Notes: generated by a model not told the origin, from the sequence alone. DNA of 64,000 nucleotides from Mannheimia pernigra (GCF_013377995.1 NZ_CP055305.1:1922001-1986000); one strand, 5' to 3'; counted from the first letter of the stretch, positions 44,292 to 53,663 are shown. Numbers and translations: made by a program.

Positions 44292-45623
44292 TTATAAAAA
44301 ACTTTTAAAAAGTTTAAATGCCTGCCTATCTGACATACTAGCTAAGTAATCGCAAATCACTCTCGCTCGTTTATTTTCTTCTGTACTCTGTTGCCAACGC
44401 TCACGCACATTGTTCGGTAATAATCGTATTGGATCACTACTTAAAATATCAAAAAGCTCCATTAAAATACGCTGCCCCTTTCGCTCAACTCGCTGGGTTT
44501 TCACATCACAAATCACATACTGATACACAAAATCTTTCAAAATTTTCAGCACGCAATCCACATTATCAGGCAAGTAGGCGTTGTAACGTAGCAACGGCTC
44601 ATCAAATTCAGGGAGTTCTTTCCAACGCACGTTGGTAATAAAGTGATTGACTAAAGCCCCTATTGCATCTTTACGTTCATAACGGTGCTGCGAAAATAAT
44701 TTTTGGCTTATATCGGGCAAGCGTTCTTTTATCCAATCCGAACTACATTCAGATAATAATTTTTCAGCATATTGCCAAGATTGTAGCGTCACCATTCCGC
44801 CTACTATCGCATCTTCTAAATCGTGAACACCATAAGCAATATCATCTGCCAGCTCCATAATACTGCAATCCAACGATTTATAGCGGGTTTTATTTGGTTT
44901 TTGGGGATCTTCATTTTGTTCCACTGAACAAAATTGGCATCGGTCTTTTTCATTGAGTGGGGCTAATACCCAATCAAAAAAATGTTTGTCATCATCAAAA
45001 ATCCCTTTGCTTTGTGGAAAATAATGCAAATTGATATGATGAGCTTCTTCTATTTCTACAAGTTCAACAGGAGAGCTTTTGGATAACAATGATGGATATT
45101 TCATCACGCCAAGCAATGTTCGGCGAGTCAAATTCATACCTGCATTTTCGGTGTAAGGCTCAAGTTGAGTCATAATGCGGAAAGATTGTGCATTCCCTTC
45201 AAAACCACCCAATTCACGCATTTTGTAATTTAATGCCATCTCGCCGCCGTGCCCGAAAGGCGGATGCCCGAGATCGTGAGCAAAGCAGAGTGATTCAATC
45301 AAGCTACGAGAAGGCAATAAAGCGGTTAAATTTTCTTCATTTTTTGCAAATTTTTGATCAGAACAAACCGCTTGAAAGCCTGCTTTATCATCTAATAATT
45401 TCTCACGCAAACTACTGCCTATCTGAGCCACCTCAAGAGAGTGAGTCAAACGAGTACGATAAAAATCGTCCTCGCCCACTGCGTGAATTTGCGTTTTCGC
45501 CTGTAAACAACGAAATGCTTCAGAATGCAACAATCTTGCTCTATCTCGCTGAAAAGGCGAGCGGTGATCCTGCTCTCGCTTTTGGTCTGACAAATAACGT
45601 GCTGTCCAAACGTCTGAAATCAT
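44292..45623 (-). CDS. Deoxyguanosinetriphosphate triphosphohydrolase-like protein (HD domain)
   Basis: A 443-residue HD-domain protein of the dGTPase family, which hydrolyses dNTPs to nucleosides and triphosphate. The start is ATG 45623 (MISDVWTARYLSDQKREQDHRSPFQRDRARLLHSEAFRCL), preceded by a perfect GGAGG. A GTG six codons earlier is less likely. Metal ligands are visible in TRLTHSLEVAQIGSSL (His), CFAHDLGHPPFGHGGEMALN (His-Asp) and the later ELADDIAYGVHDLEDAI (Asp). It corresponds to the dGTPase-like proteins annotated in Haemophilus and relatives. Exact nucleotide preference cannot be read from sequence. Confidence 0.9.
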   Translation of the reverse strand: MISDVWTARYLSDQKREQDHRSPFQRDRARLLHSEAFRCLQAKTQIHAVGEDDFYRTRLTHSLEVAQIGSSLREKLLDDKAGFQAVCSDQKFAKNEENLTALLPSRSLIESLCFAHDLGHPPFGHGGEMALNYKMRELGGFEGNAQSFRIMTQLEPYTENAGMNLTRRTLLGVMKYPSLLSKSSPVELVEIEEAHHINLHYFPQSKGIFDDDKHFFDWVLAPLNEKDRCQFCSVEQNEDPQKPNKTRYKSLDCSIMELADDIAYGVHDLEDAIVGGMVTLQSWQYAEKLLSECSSDWIKERLPDISQKLFSQHRYERKDAIGALVNHFITNVRWKELPEFDEPLLRYNAYLPDNVDCVLKILKDFVYQYVICDVKTQRVERKGQRILMELFDILSSDPIRLLPNNVRERWQQSTEENKRARVICDYLASMSDRQAFKLFKSFL

Positions 45624-45707
45624 ACTGCCTCCGTTTTCCACGACCTACTTTTCTTATATAATACCGTTATTTTCACTCTTTATATCACAACAATTCGCAT
45701 CAAAACA

Positions 45708-47030
45708 ATGGCTATTTTTTATTCCGATAAATCTGCAAAAAAATCACAGAAAACGACCGCTTACCAAACTGCACAAATTCAAGCTTTAGACTATCAAGGC
45801 TTAGGCATTGCTAAAATTAATGGCAAAACGTGGTTTATTGAAAATACCTTGCCTGGCGAGCAAGTCGAATTTAAAGTGCTGGAGGAAAAACGCCAGTATG
45901 GGCGAGGGCAAGCGGTGAAATGTTTCAAAAAATCGGCAGATCGTAGAACGCCAAGCTGTGAGCTTTATAACAAATGCGGAGGCTGCCAAATGCAGCATAT
46001 TTCCCTTAATTTGCAACGAGAGGCTAAACAAAACGCTTTAGTTCAACGCTTGCAGAAATTGCAAGTCAACAAGATTCATTTTCAGCCGATGATTGTAGGT
46101 AAGGATAAAGGCTATCGCCGCCGCACAAAGCTCAGTATTGCTATTCAAAATGGAAAAACCGTAATGGGTTTTCGCTTGCAAAATTCTCATCAAATCATAC
46201 CGCTTGCACATTGCGAAGTATTGGTTGAGCCGCTTTCCAATCTCTTACCTAAACTGCAATGCCTTGTAGCAGGCTGGCAAAACAAGAAAAAACTCGGACA
46301 TATTGAATTGGTGCAAGCAGATAACACTACCGCCCTATTTTTACGCCATTTAGGGCAATTATCGGCACAAGATCGTGACATTTTTCTTCAGTTTGCCAAA
46401 CAGAATGCCCTTTCTGCTTTTTTGATGTATCAAGAAAATCACATTGACCATCTTTATGGCGAATTGCCTTATTATGAAATTCAAGGCTTAAAATTGCATT
46501 TTTCGGTTCGAGATTTTATTCAAGTCAATACCGAGCTGAATACAAAAATGGTGGAGAAAGCCCTCGAATGGCTTGAGCTTTCCGATGATGATCGTGTGTT
46601 AGATCTATTTTGTGGAATGGGCAATTTTACGCTTCCAATCGCCCAACGTGTAAAATCGGTTGTTGGCGTGGAAGGCGTTGAGCCGATGGTGGAACAAGCT
46701 CGTACGAATGCAATTGCAAGCGGTCTAAAAAACGTGGAATTTTACCAAACCAACCTAGATGAACCCTTTGCTGATAAACCCTGGGCGAAAGAGTCTTTTA
46801 ATAAAGTACTGCTCGACCCAGCCCGCAACGGGGCATTGTTCTGCTTAGATCACCTTGTCGCCCTCAACCCCGAGCGAATTGTTTATGTATCTTGCAACCC
46901 TGCCACACTCGTGCGAGATGCAGAAAAACTGCTGCAATGTGGCTACCGCTTAGAAAAAGTGGCGATGATTGATATGTTCCCCCACACAGGGCATTTAGAA
47001 TCCATTTCGTTGTTTTTAAAAGATAATTAG
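45708..47030 (+). CDS. rlmD: 23S rRNA (uracil-1939-C5)-methyltransferase RlmD
   Basis: Iron-sulfur, SAM-dependent methyltransferase that makes m5U1939 in 23S rRNA. The 440-residue protein has an N-terminal TRAM domain (QIQALDYQGLGIAKINGKTWFIENTLPGEQVEFKV), the 4Fe-4S cysteine set in SCELYNKCGGCQMQH plus a later Cys (LAHCEV), the SAM motif VLDLFCGMGNFTLPIA, and LDPARNGA. The catalytic Cys is in IVYVSCNPATLVRD. The stop overlaps that of the convergent transporter pseudogene by four bases. Confidence 0.96.
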   Translation: MAIFYSDKSAKKSQKTTAYQTAQIQALDYQGLGIAKINGKTWFIENTLPGEQVEFKVLEEKRQYGRGQAVKCFKKSADRRTPSCELYNKCGGCQMQHISLNLQREAKQNALVQRLQKLQVNKIHFQPMIVGKDKGYRRRTKLSIAIQNGKTVMGFRLQNSHQIIPLAHCEVLVEPLSNLLPKLQCLVAGWQNKKKLGHIELVQADNTTALFLRHLGQLSAQDRDIFLQFAKQNALSAFLMYQENHIDHLYGELPYYEIQGLKLHFSVRDFIQVNTELNTKMVEKALEWLELSDDDRVLDLFCGMGNFTLPIAQRVKSVVGVEGVEPMVEQARTNAIASGLKNVEFYQTNLDEPFADKPWAKESFNKVLLDPARNGALFCLDHLVALNPERIVYVSCNPATLVRDAEKLLQCGYRLEKVAMIDMFPHTGHLESISLFLKDN

Positions 47031-48210
47031 AGACTTTTATAACAAAGAAAATAATAAACCACACCAGCGGTAATCGTACACAACGCCATTGCATAAAGCA
47101 TCGGGGCTGCACTGATAATTGTGATATGCGATAACCCTGCCCCCACCAACGAAGCAATACCAAAACGAGCCGTGCCGGCAACACCATTTGCTGTGCCTGC
47201 CATTTGGGGGTAACGGTCTAAAATCGCAGCTGAGGCATTGCTGCCAATAGTGGAAAGCATTCCGATATAAAATGGCACGCCTAATGCCATTGCCCAGAAA
47301 CCCAGCTCAAATATCGCCGTCAAAGCAAGCCAAATACCACTTAATACTTGTAATGCTAAGGCAATTTGCAACATTCTTTCCGAGCCGACTTTGACCACCA
47401 TTTTGGTGTTGATAGTAGTCATTATTACCATCACGACCATATTCAAACCAAAGAAATAGCCAAAATATTCCTGAGAAATGCCATAAATACCAATATAAAC
47501 AATTGAGCCTGATGTAAGAAAACAAAAAATACCCGCAAAGGTTAAACCACCAATCAGCACATAACCCAAAGTGGATTTATGCAATAAAAGTTCAGAGAAG
47601 TTTTTCAGACTTTTACCAAAACTCAACGGTAAACGTTTTTCTTTTGGTAGCGTTTCAGGGATTTTCCAACTGATTAATACCACACAAAGCAATCCCATTG
47701 CCATCAATACATAAAAAATTGAATGCCAATGGAAATATTTCGCCATATAACCACCTATAATCGGTGCAAGTAACGGCGCGAGCATAGAAATAATCATAAT
47801 GATAGACATTAAACGGGCAAATAGATTTTTCTCAAATAAGTCTCGCACCAATGCGCCAAGCACCACCGCAGGCGCAGCAGCACATAAGCCTTGAATCAAC
47901 CTTAGCAAATAGAAAATGTTGATATTTTCCACTTGGGTAAGACAATAAGCGGCAATCGACGAGCCGATTAGCCCAATTAGAATAATCATCTTTCGACCAA
48001 AACTGTCTGCTATAGGCCCCAAAAGAGCTGACCAAAACCAAAACCGAATGCATATACCGCCAAAGTGATTTGCACTTTTTCTTGCGAAATGGCTAAATCT
48101 TTGGCTATGTCTAAAAATGAGGGCAAGTACATATCAATCGCTAGCGGCGGTAGCATTCCCATCATTCCTAAAATGAGAAAAAAACTCACACTTGGTTTTT
48201 TACTTTCCAT
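47027..48210 (-). pseudogene. Bcr/CflA family drug-efflux transporter, broken by a one-base frameshift
   Basis: Two minus-strand frames together make one major-facilitator transporter. The first 66 codons (48210-48010: MESKKPSVSFFLILGMMGMLPPLAIDMYLPSF ... VQITLAVYAFGFGFGQLFWG) end at a TAG. The rest continues in the next frame (PIADSFGRKMIILIGLIGSS ... VVYYFLCYKSL). Adding one G to the G4 run at 48017-48020 restores the expected GQLFWGPIADSFGRK loop (the MFS motif A) and a 394-residue protein, the normal Bcr/CflA length. Helices 3-12 are otherwise intact. It is a recent pseudogene, a programmed or phase-variable shift, or a sequencing error. It starts overlapping the rsuA stop (TAATG). Confidence 0.88.
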
Positions 48211-48902
48211 TAAAATCGCTCTATCTCGTCTATTGTAAGTGGACGAAATTCGCCTTCTCCCAAATCATCATCTAAAACAATATCGCCAATTCGCCAACGG
48301 TGTAATGCTTCGACTTTATTACCAAGTGCAGCGAACATTCGTTTGACTTGATGATAACGCCCTTCACTAATGGTACAATTCACATTGTAATCGTCTAAAA
48401 TTTCAAGCTGAGCTGGCAAAGTTAGCTCTTTTTCGCCACGTAATAAAATGCCCTCGGCTAATTTTTCGGCATAAAAATCTTCTACTGGATCGGCGAGGGT
48501 AACTAAATAGGTTTTTTCACAATGATGTTTCGGCGAAGTAATGCGGTGTGACCATTTTCCGTCATCGGTTAATAGCACAAGCCCAGTGGTATCCACATCT
48601 AGCCTACCTGCGGTGTGCAATTTGGTCATTAGCGGATAATCGAAAAATTGGAACACGGTTGGATATTCGCCATCATCGTGCGAGCAAATATAGCCTTGTG
48701 GTTTATTGAGCATAAAATACTGCCCAGCCTCCACCCACTCTAGTTTCTGATCTTCGTAATAAATGTCATCTTCTTGGCTGATTTTTGCCGCACCGCTTTT
48801 TTCAATGTTGCCATTTACGGTAACGATGCCACTTTTGAGTGCTTTCGCTGCTTGTGAGCGAGTTAAACCTGTATTTTCTGCAATAAATTTATCTAAACGC
48901 AT
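48210..48902 (-). CDS. rsuA: 16S rRNA pseudouridine-516 synthase RsuA
   Basis: Makes pseudouridine 516 in 16S rRNA. The 230-residue protein has an N-terminal S4 domain (MRLDKFIAENTGLTRSQAAKALKSG), motif I FMLNKPQGYICSHDD, motif II TAGRLDVDTTGLVLLTDDG with the catalytic Asp, and the NCTISEGRYHQVKRMFAALGNKV segment. These features and length fit RsuA rather than RluB/E/F. The downstream transporter gene is translationally coupled by a one-base overlap; in E. coli rsuA and bcr are likewise neighbours. Confidence 0.95.
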   Translation of the reverse strand: MRLDKFIAENTGLTRSQAAKALKSGIVTVNGNIEKSGAAKISQEDDIYYEDQKLEWVEAGQYFMLNKPQGYICSHDDGEYPTVFQFFDYPLMTKLHTAGRLDVDTTGLVLLTDDGKWSHRITSPKHHCEKTYLVTLADPVEDFYAEKLAEGILLRGEKELTLPAQLEILDDYNVNCTISEGRYHQVKRMFAALGNKVEALHRWRIGDIVLDDDLGEGEFRPLTIDEIERF

Positions 48903-48957
48903 AGTTTCTCTTGATGAGTAAATTTCTTGATTTTTCTGACCGCTTGTAGATTGGACA

Positions 48958-49914
48958 TTATAGCACTACTTCACGCACAAATTCGCTCTCTAATTCAACC
49001 AAAGGCAAGCTAGAACCTTGCCACGCTCGCAATAATTGATGTTGCATTAAATTGAGCGTATCCAATCCTGGAAGGCTGTTTGGCGTATATTGGTAAGCAA
49101 TGCGAGCTAATTGTGTTAAGCCTAAACTGCTCTCAAGGCTTGAGCTAATAACCGCCTTTAATCCTAACGAATGGGCTTGCTCAATCAGTTTTACACATTT
49201 TGGCAACGAGCCTGTTAGCGTGGGTTTGATGATAATAGCGGTCAGATTTTGCTCTTTTTTTACTACAAAATTCGGCTCTCGAACGGTTTCGTCCCACGCA
49301 ATCACTATGCCTGTTTGCTGGGCAAATTGACGGGAAAGCTCAGGCGAATGGCACGGCTCTTCGATAAATTGAATGCGTAGTTTGTTGGCATTTGCAATTT
49401 TTTCGGCAAATTTGACCGCTTGTGGTAAGCTCCATTGGCGATTGGCATCAAGCCTAAGCTGTAAAGTCGGGAAAGTGGAGAGCAGCCAATTCGCCTGTTC
49501 GCCTTCTTTTTCAGGCATTACGCCAATTTTTAATTTGCCGACGCTATTTATTGGCGTAAATTTTGTTAAATCGCCATAGCACAAGGTTGCGGATTGATAA
49601 TTGCCCTGCTTGCCTAATTGGCCACTCAATTCCGCCAACGCACAACTTAGCCCAAAAGCAACCGAGGGAAAAAGTGCATCAAGCGAATTCTCCTCGCCAT
49701 TTTGCCAGGCTTTTAACCAATTTTTAGCTTGGCTTTCAGCTTGTGATAAGTTCTCTTCGCTAAAAGTAGGTAAAGGTGCAATTTCACCCCAGCCAACTTG
49801 TTCTTGCTCTTGCAAAAAAACGACTAACCCAGCACGTTCGTGTAGCTTTTTTTTTCGTAATACCACGCCTGTTTGAATGGGCAACTGGTAACGGTATAAA
49901 TTCGCCTTTCTCAT
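48958..49914 (-). CDS. menC: o-Succinylbenzoate synthase
   Basis: Enolase-superfamily enzyme of menaquinone synthesis. The 318-residue protein matches MenC: N-terminal YRYQLPIQTGVVLRKKKLHERAGLVV, GWGEIAPLPTFSEE, and metal and catalytic residues in LRLDANRQWSL (Asp), IEEPC (Glu), AWDETVRE (Glu/Asp) and IIKPTLTGSLPKC (Lys). The C-terminal SSSLESSLGLTQLARIA is typical. Codons for RKKK near residue 20 contain a nine-A run (49847-49855 on the complement), a slippage-prone site early in the gene. Other men genes are not in the window. Confidence 0.93.
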   Translation of the reverse strand: MRKANLYRYQLPIQTGVVLRKKKLHERAGLVVFLQEQEQVGWGEIAPLPTFSEENLSQAESQAKNWLKAWQNGEENSLDALFPSVAFGLSCALAELSGQLGKQGNYQSATLCYGDLTKFTPINSVGKLKIGVMPEKEGEQANWLLSTFPTLQLRLDANRQWSLPQAVKFAEKIANANKLRIQFIEEPCHSPELSRQFAQQTGIVIAWDETVREPNFVVKKEQNLTAIIIKPTLTGSLPKCVKLIEQAHSLGLKAVISSSLESSLGLTQLARIAYQYTPNSLPGLDTLNLMQHQLLRAWQGSSLPLVELESEFVREVVL

Positions 49915-50058
49915 AAGCTTCCTTAAAATTGGTAAATTTTTACGATTATTCTACCGCTTGTTTTTATAAAGCCCTAATAAATTCACGCCAACTGGAAAAA
50001 CACGCTATTTTCAGCTAGAATAATGCCCAATTTTTCCCTCATTTTAACGAGAAATAGA

Positions 50059-52116
50059 ATGTCTAACCAAAAACGAAAAATGCTTGTTACTTGTGCGTTG
50101 CCTTATGCAAACGGTGCAATTCATTTAGGTCATATGCTTGAGCATATTCAAGCGGATATTTGGGTGCGTTTTCAACGTATGCGTGGCAATGAAGTCCACT
50201 TTGTCTGTGCAGATGACGCACACGGCACGCCCATTATGCTCAACGCCGATAAATTAGGCATTACGCCTGAACAATTAATTACAAAAGCGAAAGCTGATCA
50301 CGAAGCCGATTTCGCTGGTTTTAATATTAGTTTTGATAACTACCACTCTACCCATAGCAAAGAAAACCGCCAAATTACCACTGAAATCTATAAAACCTTA
50401 AAAGCAAATGGTTTTATTAAAAGCAAAGTGATTTCACAGCTATTCGACCCTGAAAAAAATATGTTCTTGCCAGATCGTTTCGTCAAAGGCACTTGCCCAA
50501 AATGTAAAGCGGAAGATCAGTATGGCGACAACTGTGAAGTGTGTGCTTCAACTTATAGCCCGATGGATTTGATTAATCCACGTTCAGCCGTTTCTGGAGC
50601 AACGCCTGTTGTAAAAGAGTCTGAACATTTTTTCTTTGACCTACCCAGTTTTGAAGGTATGTTAAAAGCGTGGACTCGTTCTGGCTCGCTTCAGTCAGAA
50701 ATTGCCAATAAAATGCAAGAATGGTTTGAAAGCGGGTTACAACAATGGGATATCAGCCGTGATGCTCCGTACTTTGGTTTTGAAATTCCAGATGCGGAAA
50801 ACAAGTTCTTCTACGTTTGGTTAGACGCACCTATCGGTTATATGGCGTCATTTAAAAACCTGTGCGATCGTAAAGGCATTGATTTTGATGCCTTCTGGAA
50901 AAAAGATTCTACTGCTGAGCTTTATCATTTCATTGGTAAAGATATTGTTTACTTCCACAGCTTATTTTGGCCTGCTATGCTTGAAGGAAGTGGCTATCGC
51001 AAACCAACAAACGTGTTCGCACACGGCTATGTAACCGTAGATGGGGCAAAAATGTCAAAATCTCGTGGCACATTTATTCAAGCTAGCACTTATTTAAAAC
51101 ATATCGACCCTGAATGTTTACGCTATTACTACGCTGCTAAGTTAAACGATCGCATTGAAGATTTAGACTTCAATCTTGAAGATTTTGTACAACGTGTAAA
51201 TAGCGATATTGTTAATAAATTAGTAAACCTTGCCTCTCGTAATGCAGGATTTATTACTAAACGTTTTGATGGCAAATTGGCTGAAAAATTAGAAGACGAA
51301 ACCTTATTCAATGAATTTACCGCTCAAGCGGAAACCATTGCAAATTTCTATGAAAATCGTGAATTTAACAAAGCGGTTCGTACCATTATGGAATTAACCG
51401 ACAAAGCCAATAAATACATTGATGATAAAGCACCTTGGGTACTGGCTAAAGAAGAGGGCAAAGAGGCAGAGTTACAAGCAGTTTGCTCAATGGGCATTGA
51501 GCTATTCCGTGTATTAATCAGCTATTTAAAACCTGTATTACCAAAACTAGCCGAACGTGCCGAGGCTTTCTTACTAGTCAAATTAGGTTGGGACAATATC
51601 GCAACACCATTATTAGACCATACCGTTGCACCATTTAAATCGTTGTTTTCACGCCTTGAGAAAAAACAAATTGATGCCGTTATTGATGAAACAAAAGCAT
51701 TATTTGCCGAAAACCAAGCAGCAGAGAACAAAAAAGGAAAACAAGCGGTGGAAAATCAAGAAAATTCTGCAATTGAGCAAATTGCCCCTGAAATCACTAT
51801 TGATGATTTTGCGAAGCTCGACTTGCGTGTTGCAAAAGTCATACGTTGTGAGGCGGTGCCAGAATCCAATAAATTATTGAAATTTCAATTAGATTTAGGC
51901 GATCACCAACGCCAAGTATTCTCAGGCATTAAAGCTGCTTATAATAATCCAGAAGAATTAAATGGTCGCTTTGTGATTATGGTGGCAAATCTGGCTCCAC
52001 GTAAAATGAAATTCGGTGTATCTGAAGGAATGATTTTATCCGCAGGTACAGGTGGTGCAGATTTATTCTTACTGTCTGGTGATGAAGGTATTCGCCCAGG
52101 TATGCAAGTGAAATAA
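50059..52116 (+). CDS. metG: Methionyl-tRNA synthetase
   Basis: Charges initiator and elongator tRNA-Met. I place the start at ATG 50059 (MSNQKRKMLVTCALPYANGAIHLGHMLEHI), 685 residues, with GAGAAATAGA before it; an ATG 12 codons earlier is not conserved in the family. The class I HIGH-type motif is AIHLGHML and the KMSKS motif is GAKMSKSRGTF. Between them are the zinc-binding cysteines (CPKCKAEDQYGDNCEVC). The C-terminal tRNA-binding (EMAP II/Trbp111-like) domain IDDFAKLDLRVAKVIRCEAV is present. It is followed 10 bases later by ndk. Confidence 0.97.
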   Translation: MSNQKRKMLVTCALPYANGAIHLGHMLEHIQADIWVRFQRMRGNEVHFVCADDAHGTPIMLNADKLGITPEQLITKAKADHEADFAGFNISFDNYHSTHSKENRQITTEIYKTLKANGFIKSKVISQLFDPEKNMFLPDRFVKGTCPKCKAEDQYGDNCEVCASTYSPMDLINPRSAVSGATPVVKESEHFFFDLPSFEGMLKAWTRSGSLQSEIANKMQEWFESGLQQWDISRDAPYFGFEIPDAENKFFYVWLDAPIGYMASFKNLCDRKGIDFDAFWKKDSTAELYHFIGKDIVYFHSLFWPAMLEGSGYRKPTNVFAHGYVTVDGAKMSKSRGTFIQASTYLKHIDPECLRYYYAAKLNDRIEDLDFNLEDFVQRVNSDIVNKLVNLASRNAGFITKRFDGKLAEKLEDETLFNEFTAQAETIANFYENREFNKAVRTIMELTDKANKYIDDKAPWVLAKEEGKEAELQAVCSMGIELFRVLISYLKPVLPKLAERAEAFLLVKLGWDNIATPLLDHTVAPFKSLFSRLEKKQIDAVIDETKALFAENQAAENKKGKQAVENQENSAIEQIAPEITIDDFAKLDLRVAKVIRCEAVPESNKLLKFQLDLGDHQRQVFSGIKAAYNNPEELNGRFVIMVANLAPRKMKFGVSEGMILSAGTGGADLFLLSGDEGIRPGMQVK

Positions 52117-52126
52117 GGGAATATGT

Positions 52127-52543
52127 ATGATTCAACAAACACTTTCTATCATTAAGCCTGATGCAACACGCCGTAATTTAATTGGCAACATTCTCTCACA
52201 TTTAGAATCAAATGGGTTGACGATAAAAGCAATTAAACGCCTACACCTTACTCGTGAACAAGCAGAAGGTTTTTATGCTGAACATAAAGGCAAAGATTTT
52301 TTTGAGCCTTTAGTAACATTTATGACCTCAGCACCTATTGTTGTATCTGTATTAGAAGGTGAAAATGCCGTACAACATTACCGTGATTTGATGGGAGCCA
52401 CGGATCCTGCAAAACGTGAAAAAGGCACGATCCGTGATAAATTTGCATTAAGCTACCGTGAAAACTCTGTTCACGGCTCAGACTCGGAAGCATCCGCAAA
52501 ACGTGAAATTGCCTATTTCTTCGTACCGAGTGAAATCGTTTAA
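52127..52543 (+). CDS. ndk: Nucleoside diphosphate kinase
   Basis: Balances NTP and dNTP pools through a phospho-histidine intermediate. The 138-residue protein is typical: QQTLSIIKPDATRRNLIG, then GATDPAKREKGTIRDKFAL, and the active site NSVHGSDSEASAKREIAYFF, with the phosphorylated His in VHGSD. It lies 10 bases after metG and is presumably on the same transcript. Confidence 0.97.
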   Translation: MIQQTLSIIKPDATRRNLIGNILSHLESNGLTIKAIKRLHLTREQAEGFYAEHKGKDFFEPLVTFMTSAPIVVSVLEGENAVQHYRDLMGATDPAKREKGTIRDKFALSYRENSVHGSDSEASAKREIAYFFVPSEIV

Positions 52544-52548
52544 AAGCA

Positions 52549-52584
52549 AAAAGCCATTTGAGCAACAGACTCAAATGGCTTTTA
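52549..52584. terminator. Bidirectional terminator between ndk and greA
   Basis: AAAAGCCATTTGAG (52549-52562) and CTCAAATGGCTTTT (52570-52583) form a perfect 14-bp stem, with T-rich sequence on both strands, serving the convergent genes. Confidence 0.88.
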
Positions 52585-52597
52585 ACTTTGGGGAAAA

Positions 52598-53074
52598 TTA
52601 GATATATTCCACACCCACAATATCAAATTCAACTTGACCACCAGGCGTGCTAATACTTACAGAATCATCTACTTCTTTACCAATTAAACCACGTGCAATT
52701 GGCGAATTCACTGAAATTAACCCCTCTTTAATATTAGCTTCATCATCGCCTACAATACGATAAGTCACTTTTTCATCAGTATCCGCATTCACTAATTGAA
52801 CTGTTGTGCCGAAAACCACTTTCCCATTATTGGTCATTTTCGTTACATCAATGATTTGAGCATTACCTAATTTACCTTCAATTTCTTGAATACGCCCTTC
52901 ACAAAACCCTTGTTGCTCACGAGCGGCGTGGTATTCTGCATTCTCTTTTAAATCGCCGTGTTCACGAGCTTCAGCAATGGCATCAATAATTTGCGGACGG
53001 CGTACGTTTTTTAGAAAGTCCAACTCTTCACGCAGTTGCTCTGCACCACGTACAGTCATAGGAATTTGTTTCAT
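52598..53074 (-). CDS. greA: Transcription elongation factor GreA
   Basis: Rescues backtracked RNA polymerase by stimulating transcript cleavage. The 158-residue protein has the N-terminal coiled coil (LREELDFLKNVRRPQIIDAIAEAREHGDLKENAEYHAAREQQ), which includes the conserved tip motif GDLKENAEYHAA, and the C-terminal FKBP-like domain (SVNSPIARGLIGKEVDDSV). About 230 bases upstream of its start contain no gene that I can see. Confidence 0.97.
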   Translation of the reverse strand: MKQIPMTVRGAEQLREELDFLKNVRRPQIIDAIAEAREHGDLKENAEYHAAREQQGFCEGRIQEIEGKLGNAQIIDVTKMTNNGKVVFGTTVQLVNADTDEKVTYRIVGDDEANIKEGLISVNSPIARGLIGKEVDDSVSISTPGGQVEFDIVGVEYI

Positions 53075-53307
53075 TCAGTCTGTTTCCTTACTAAAAATAA
53101 TCGGTTTACGAATAAAATTGAAAGGGCTATTATTCATTTTCTCAGCGAAAATTTCAACTGTCCTTTTACTATAAATTTTTCATATTCGATCGCTAAAAAC
53201 CTAAACAATCATTAGATTATCATCCAACATCAAAATAATATTTTTATGCGACTTCACAAAACCAAAATGCTCTTATATTTAAACAGTTAAGACGATAAAG
53301 GCTCATT

Positions 53308-53561
53308 TCAAACAATTAAATCTCGATTGCTCCGCTGCATTTTCACGTCAATATAACTACAACTTGGCTTGATTTTTAACTGGTTTTCTTGGGCAAACGC
53401 AATTAACGCATTATATAACTCGCCTGCTATTCCCTTGCCTTGAAAAGCTTCATCAACTTTGGTGGTGTAAGCATCAATCACATTTAACGCAGACTGCCCA
53501 CTTTTACGCCATTTTCTGCAACATATTCAAATTCAACATTATCTAGATTGTGTTTAATCAT
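53308..53561 (-). pseudogene. Small YjdJ-like GNAT-type N-acetyltransferase, frameshifted
   Basis: Two minus-strand frames make one small acetyltransferase-like protein. The first starts at ATG 53561 (MIKHNLDNVEFEYVAENGVK) with a GGAGGAATT site and runs into a stop after 25 codons. The second continues SGQSALNVIDAYTTKVDEAF then QGKGIAGELYNALIAFAQEN and KIKPSCSYIDVKM to TGA 53308-53310. The Q-G-K-G-I-A-G stretch is the acetyl-CoA-binding motif of this small family. The 254-base span is one base short of a whole frame; adding one A to the A4 run (TTTT at 53502-53505 on the + strand) rejoins the halves into 84 residues. It is a recent inactivation or a sequencing error. Confidence 0.8.
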
Positions 53562-53605
53562 AATTCCTCCGTTTTTTTGTGCATTCTACGCTGTTTGGGG
53601 CTGAC

Positions 53606-53653
53606 TGCAAGCGGTTATTTTTGCAAAAAACTTTGCAAAAATAACCGCTTGCA
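53606..53653. repeat. Perfect 22-bp inverted repeat made of two uptake signals
   Basis: The arm at 53606-53627 (GCAAGCGGTTATTTTTGC core) is perfectly repeated in inverted form at 53632-53653 around an AAAC loop. It lies between the starts of the divergent acetyltransferase pseudogene and purH, so it is not at a gene end. It is the longest such palindrome in the window. Confidence 0.85.
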
Positions 53654-53663
53654 GATGAAAAAG

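Noticed and set aside
45188..45661. 157-codon plus-strand frame opposite the dGTPase-like gene
   Set aside because: It is antisense to conserved HD-domain sequence, has a low-complexity product and no start signals.
48010..48022. Independent TTG start for the downstream transporter frame, making two genes
   Set aside because: The two halves form one Bcr/CflA protein across motif A; a separate gene starting inside that loop would lack two membrane helices.
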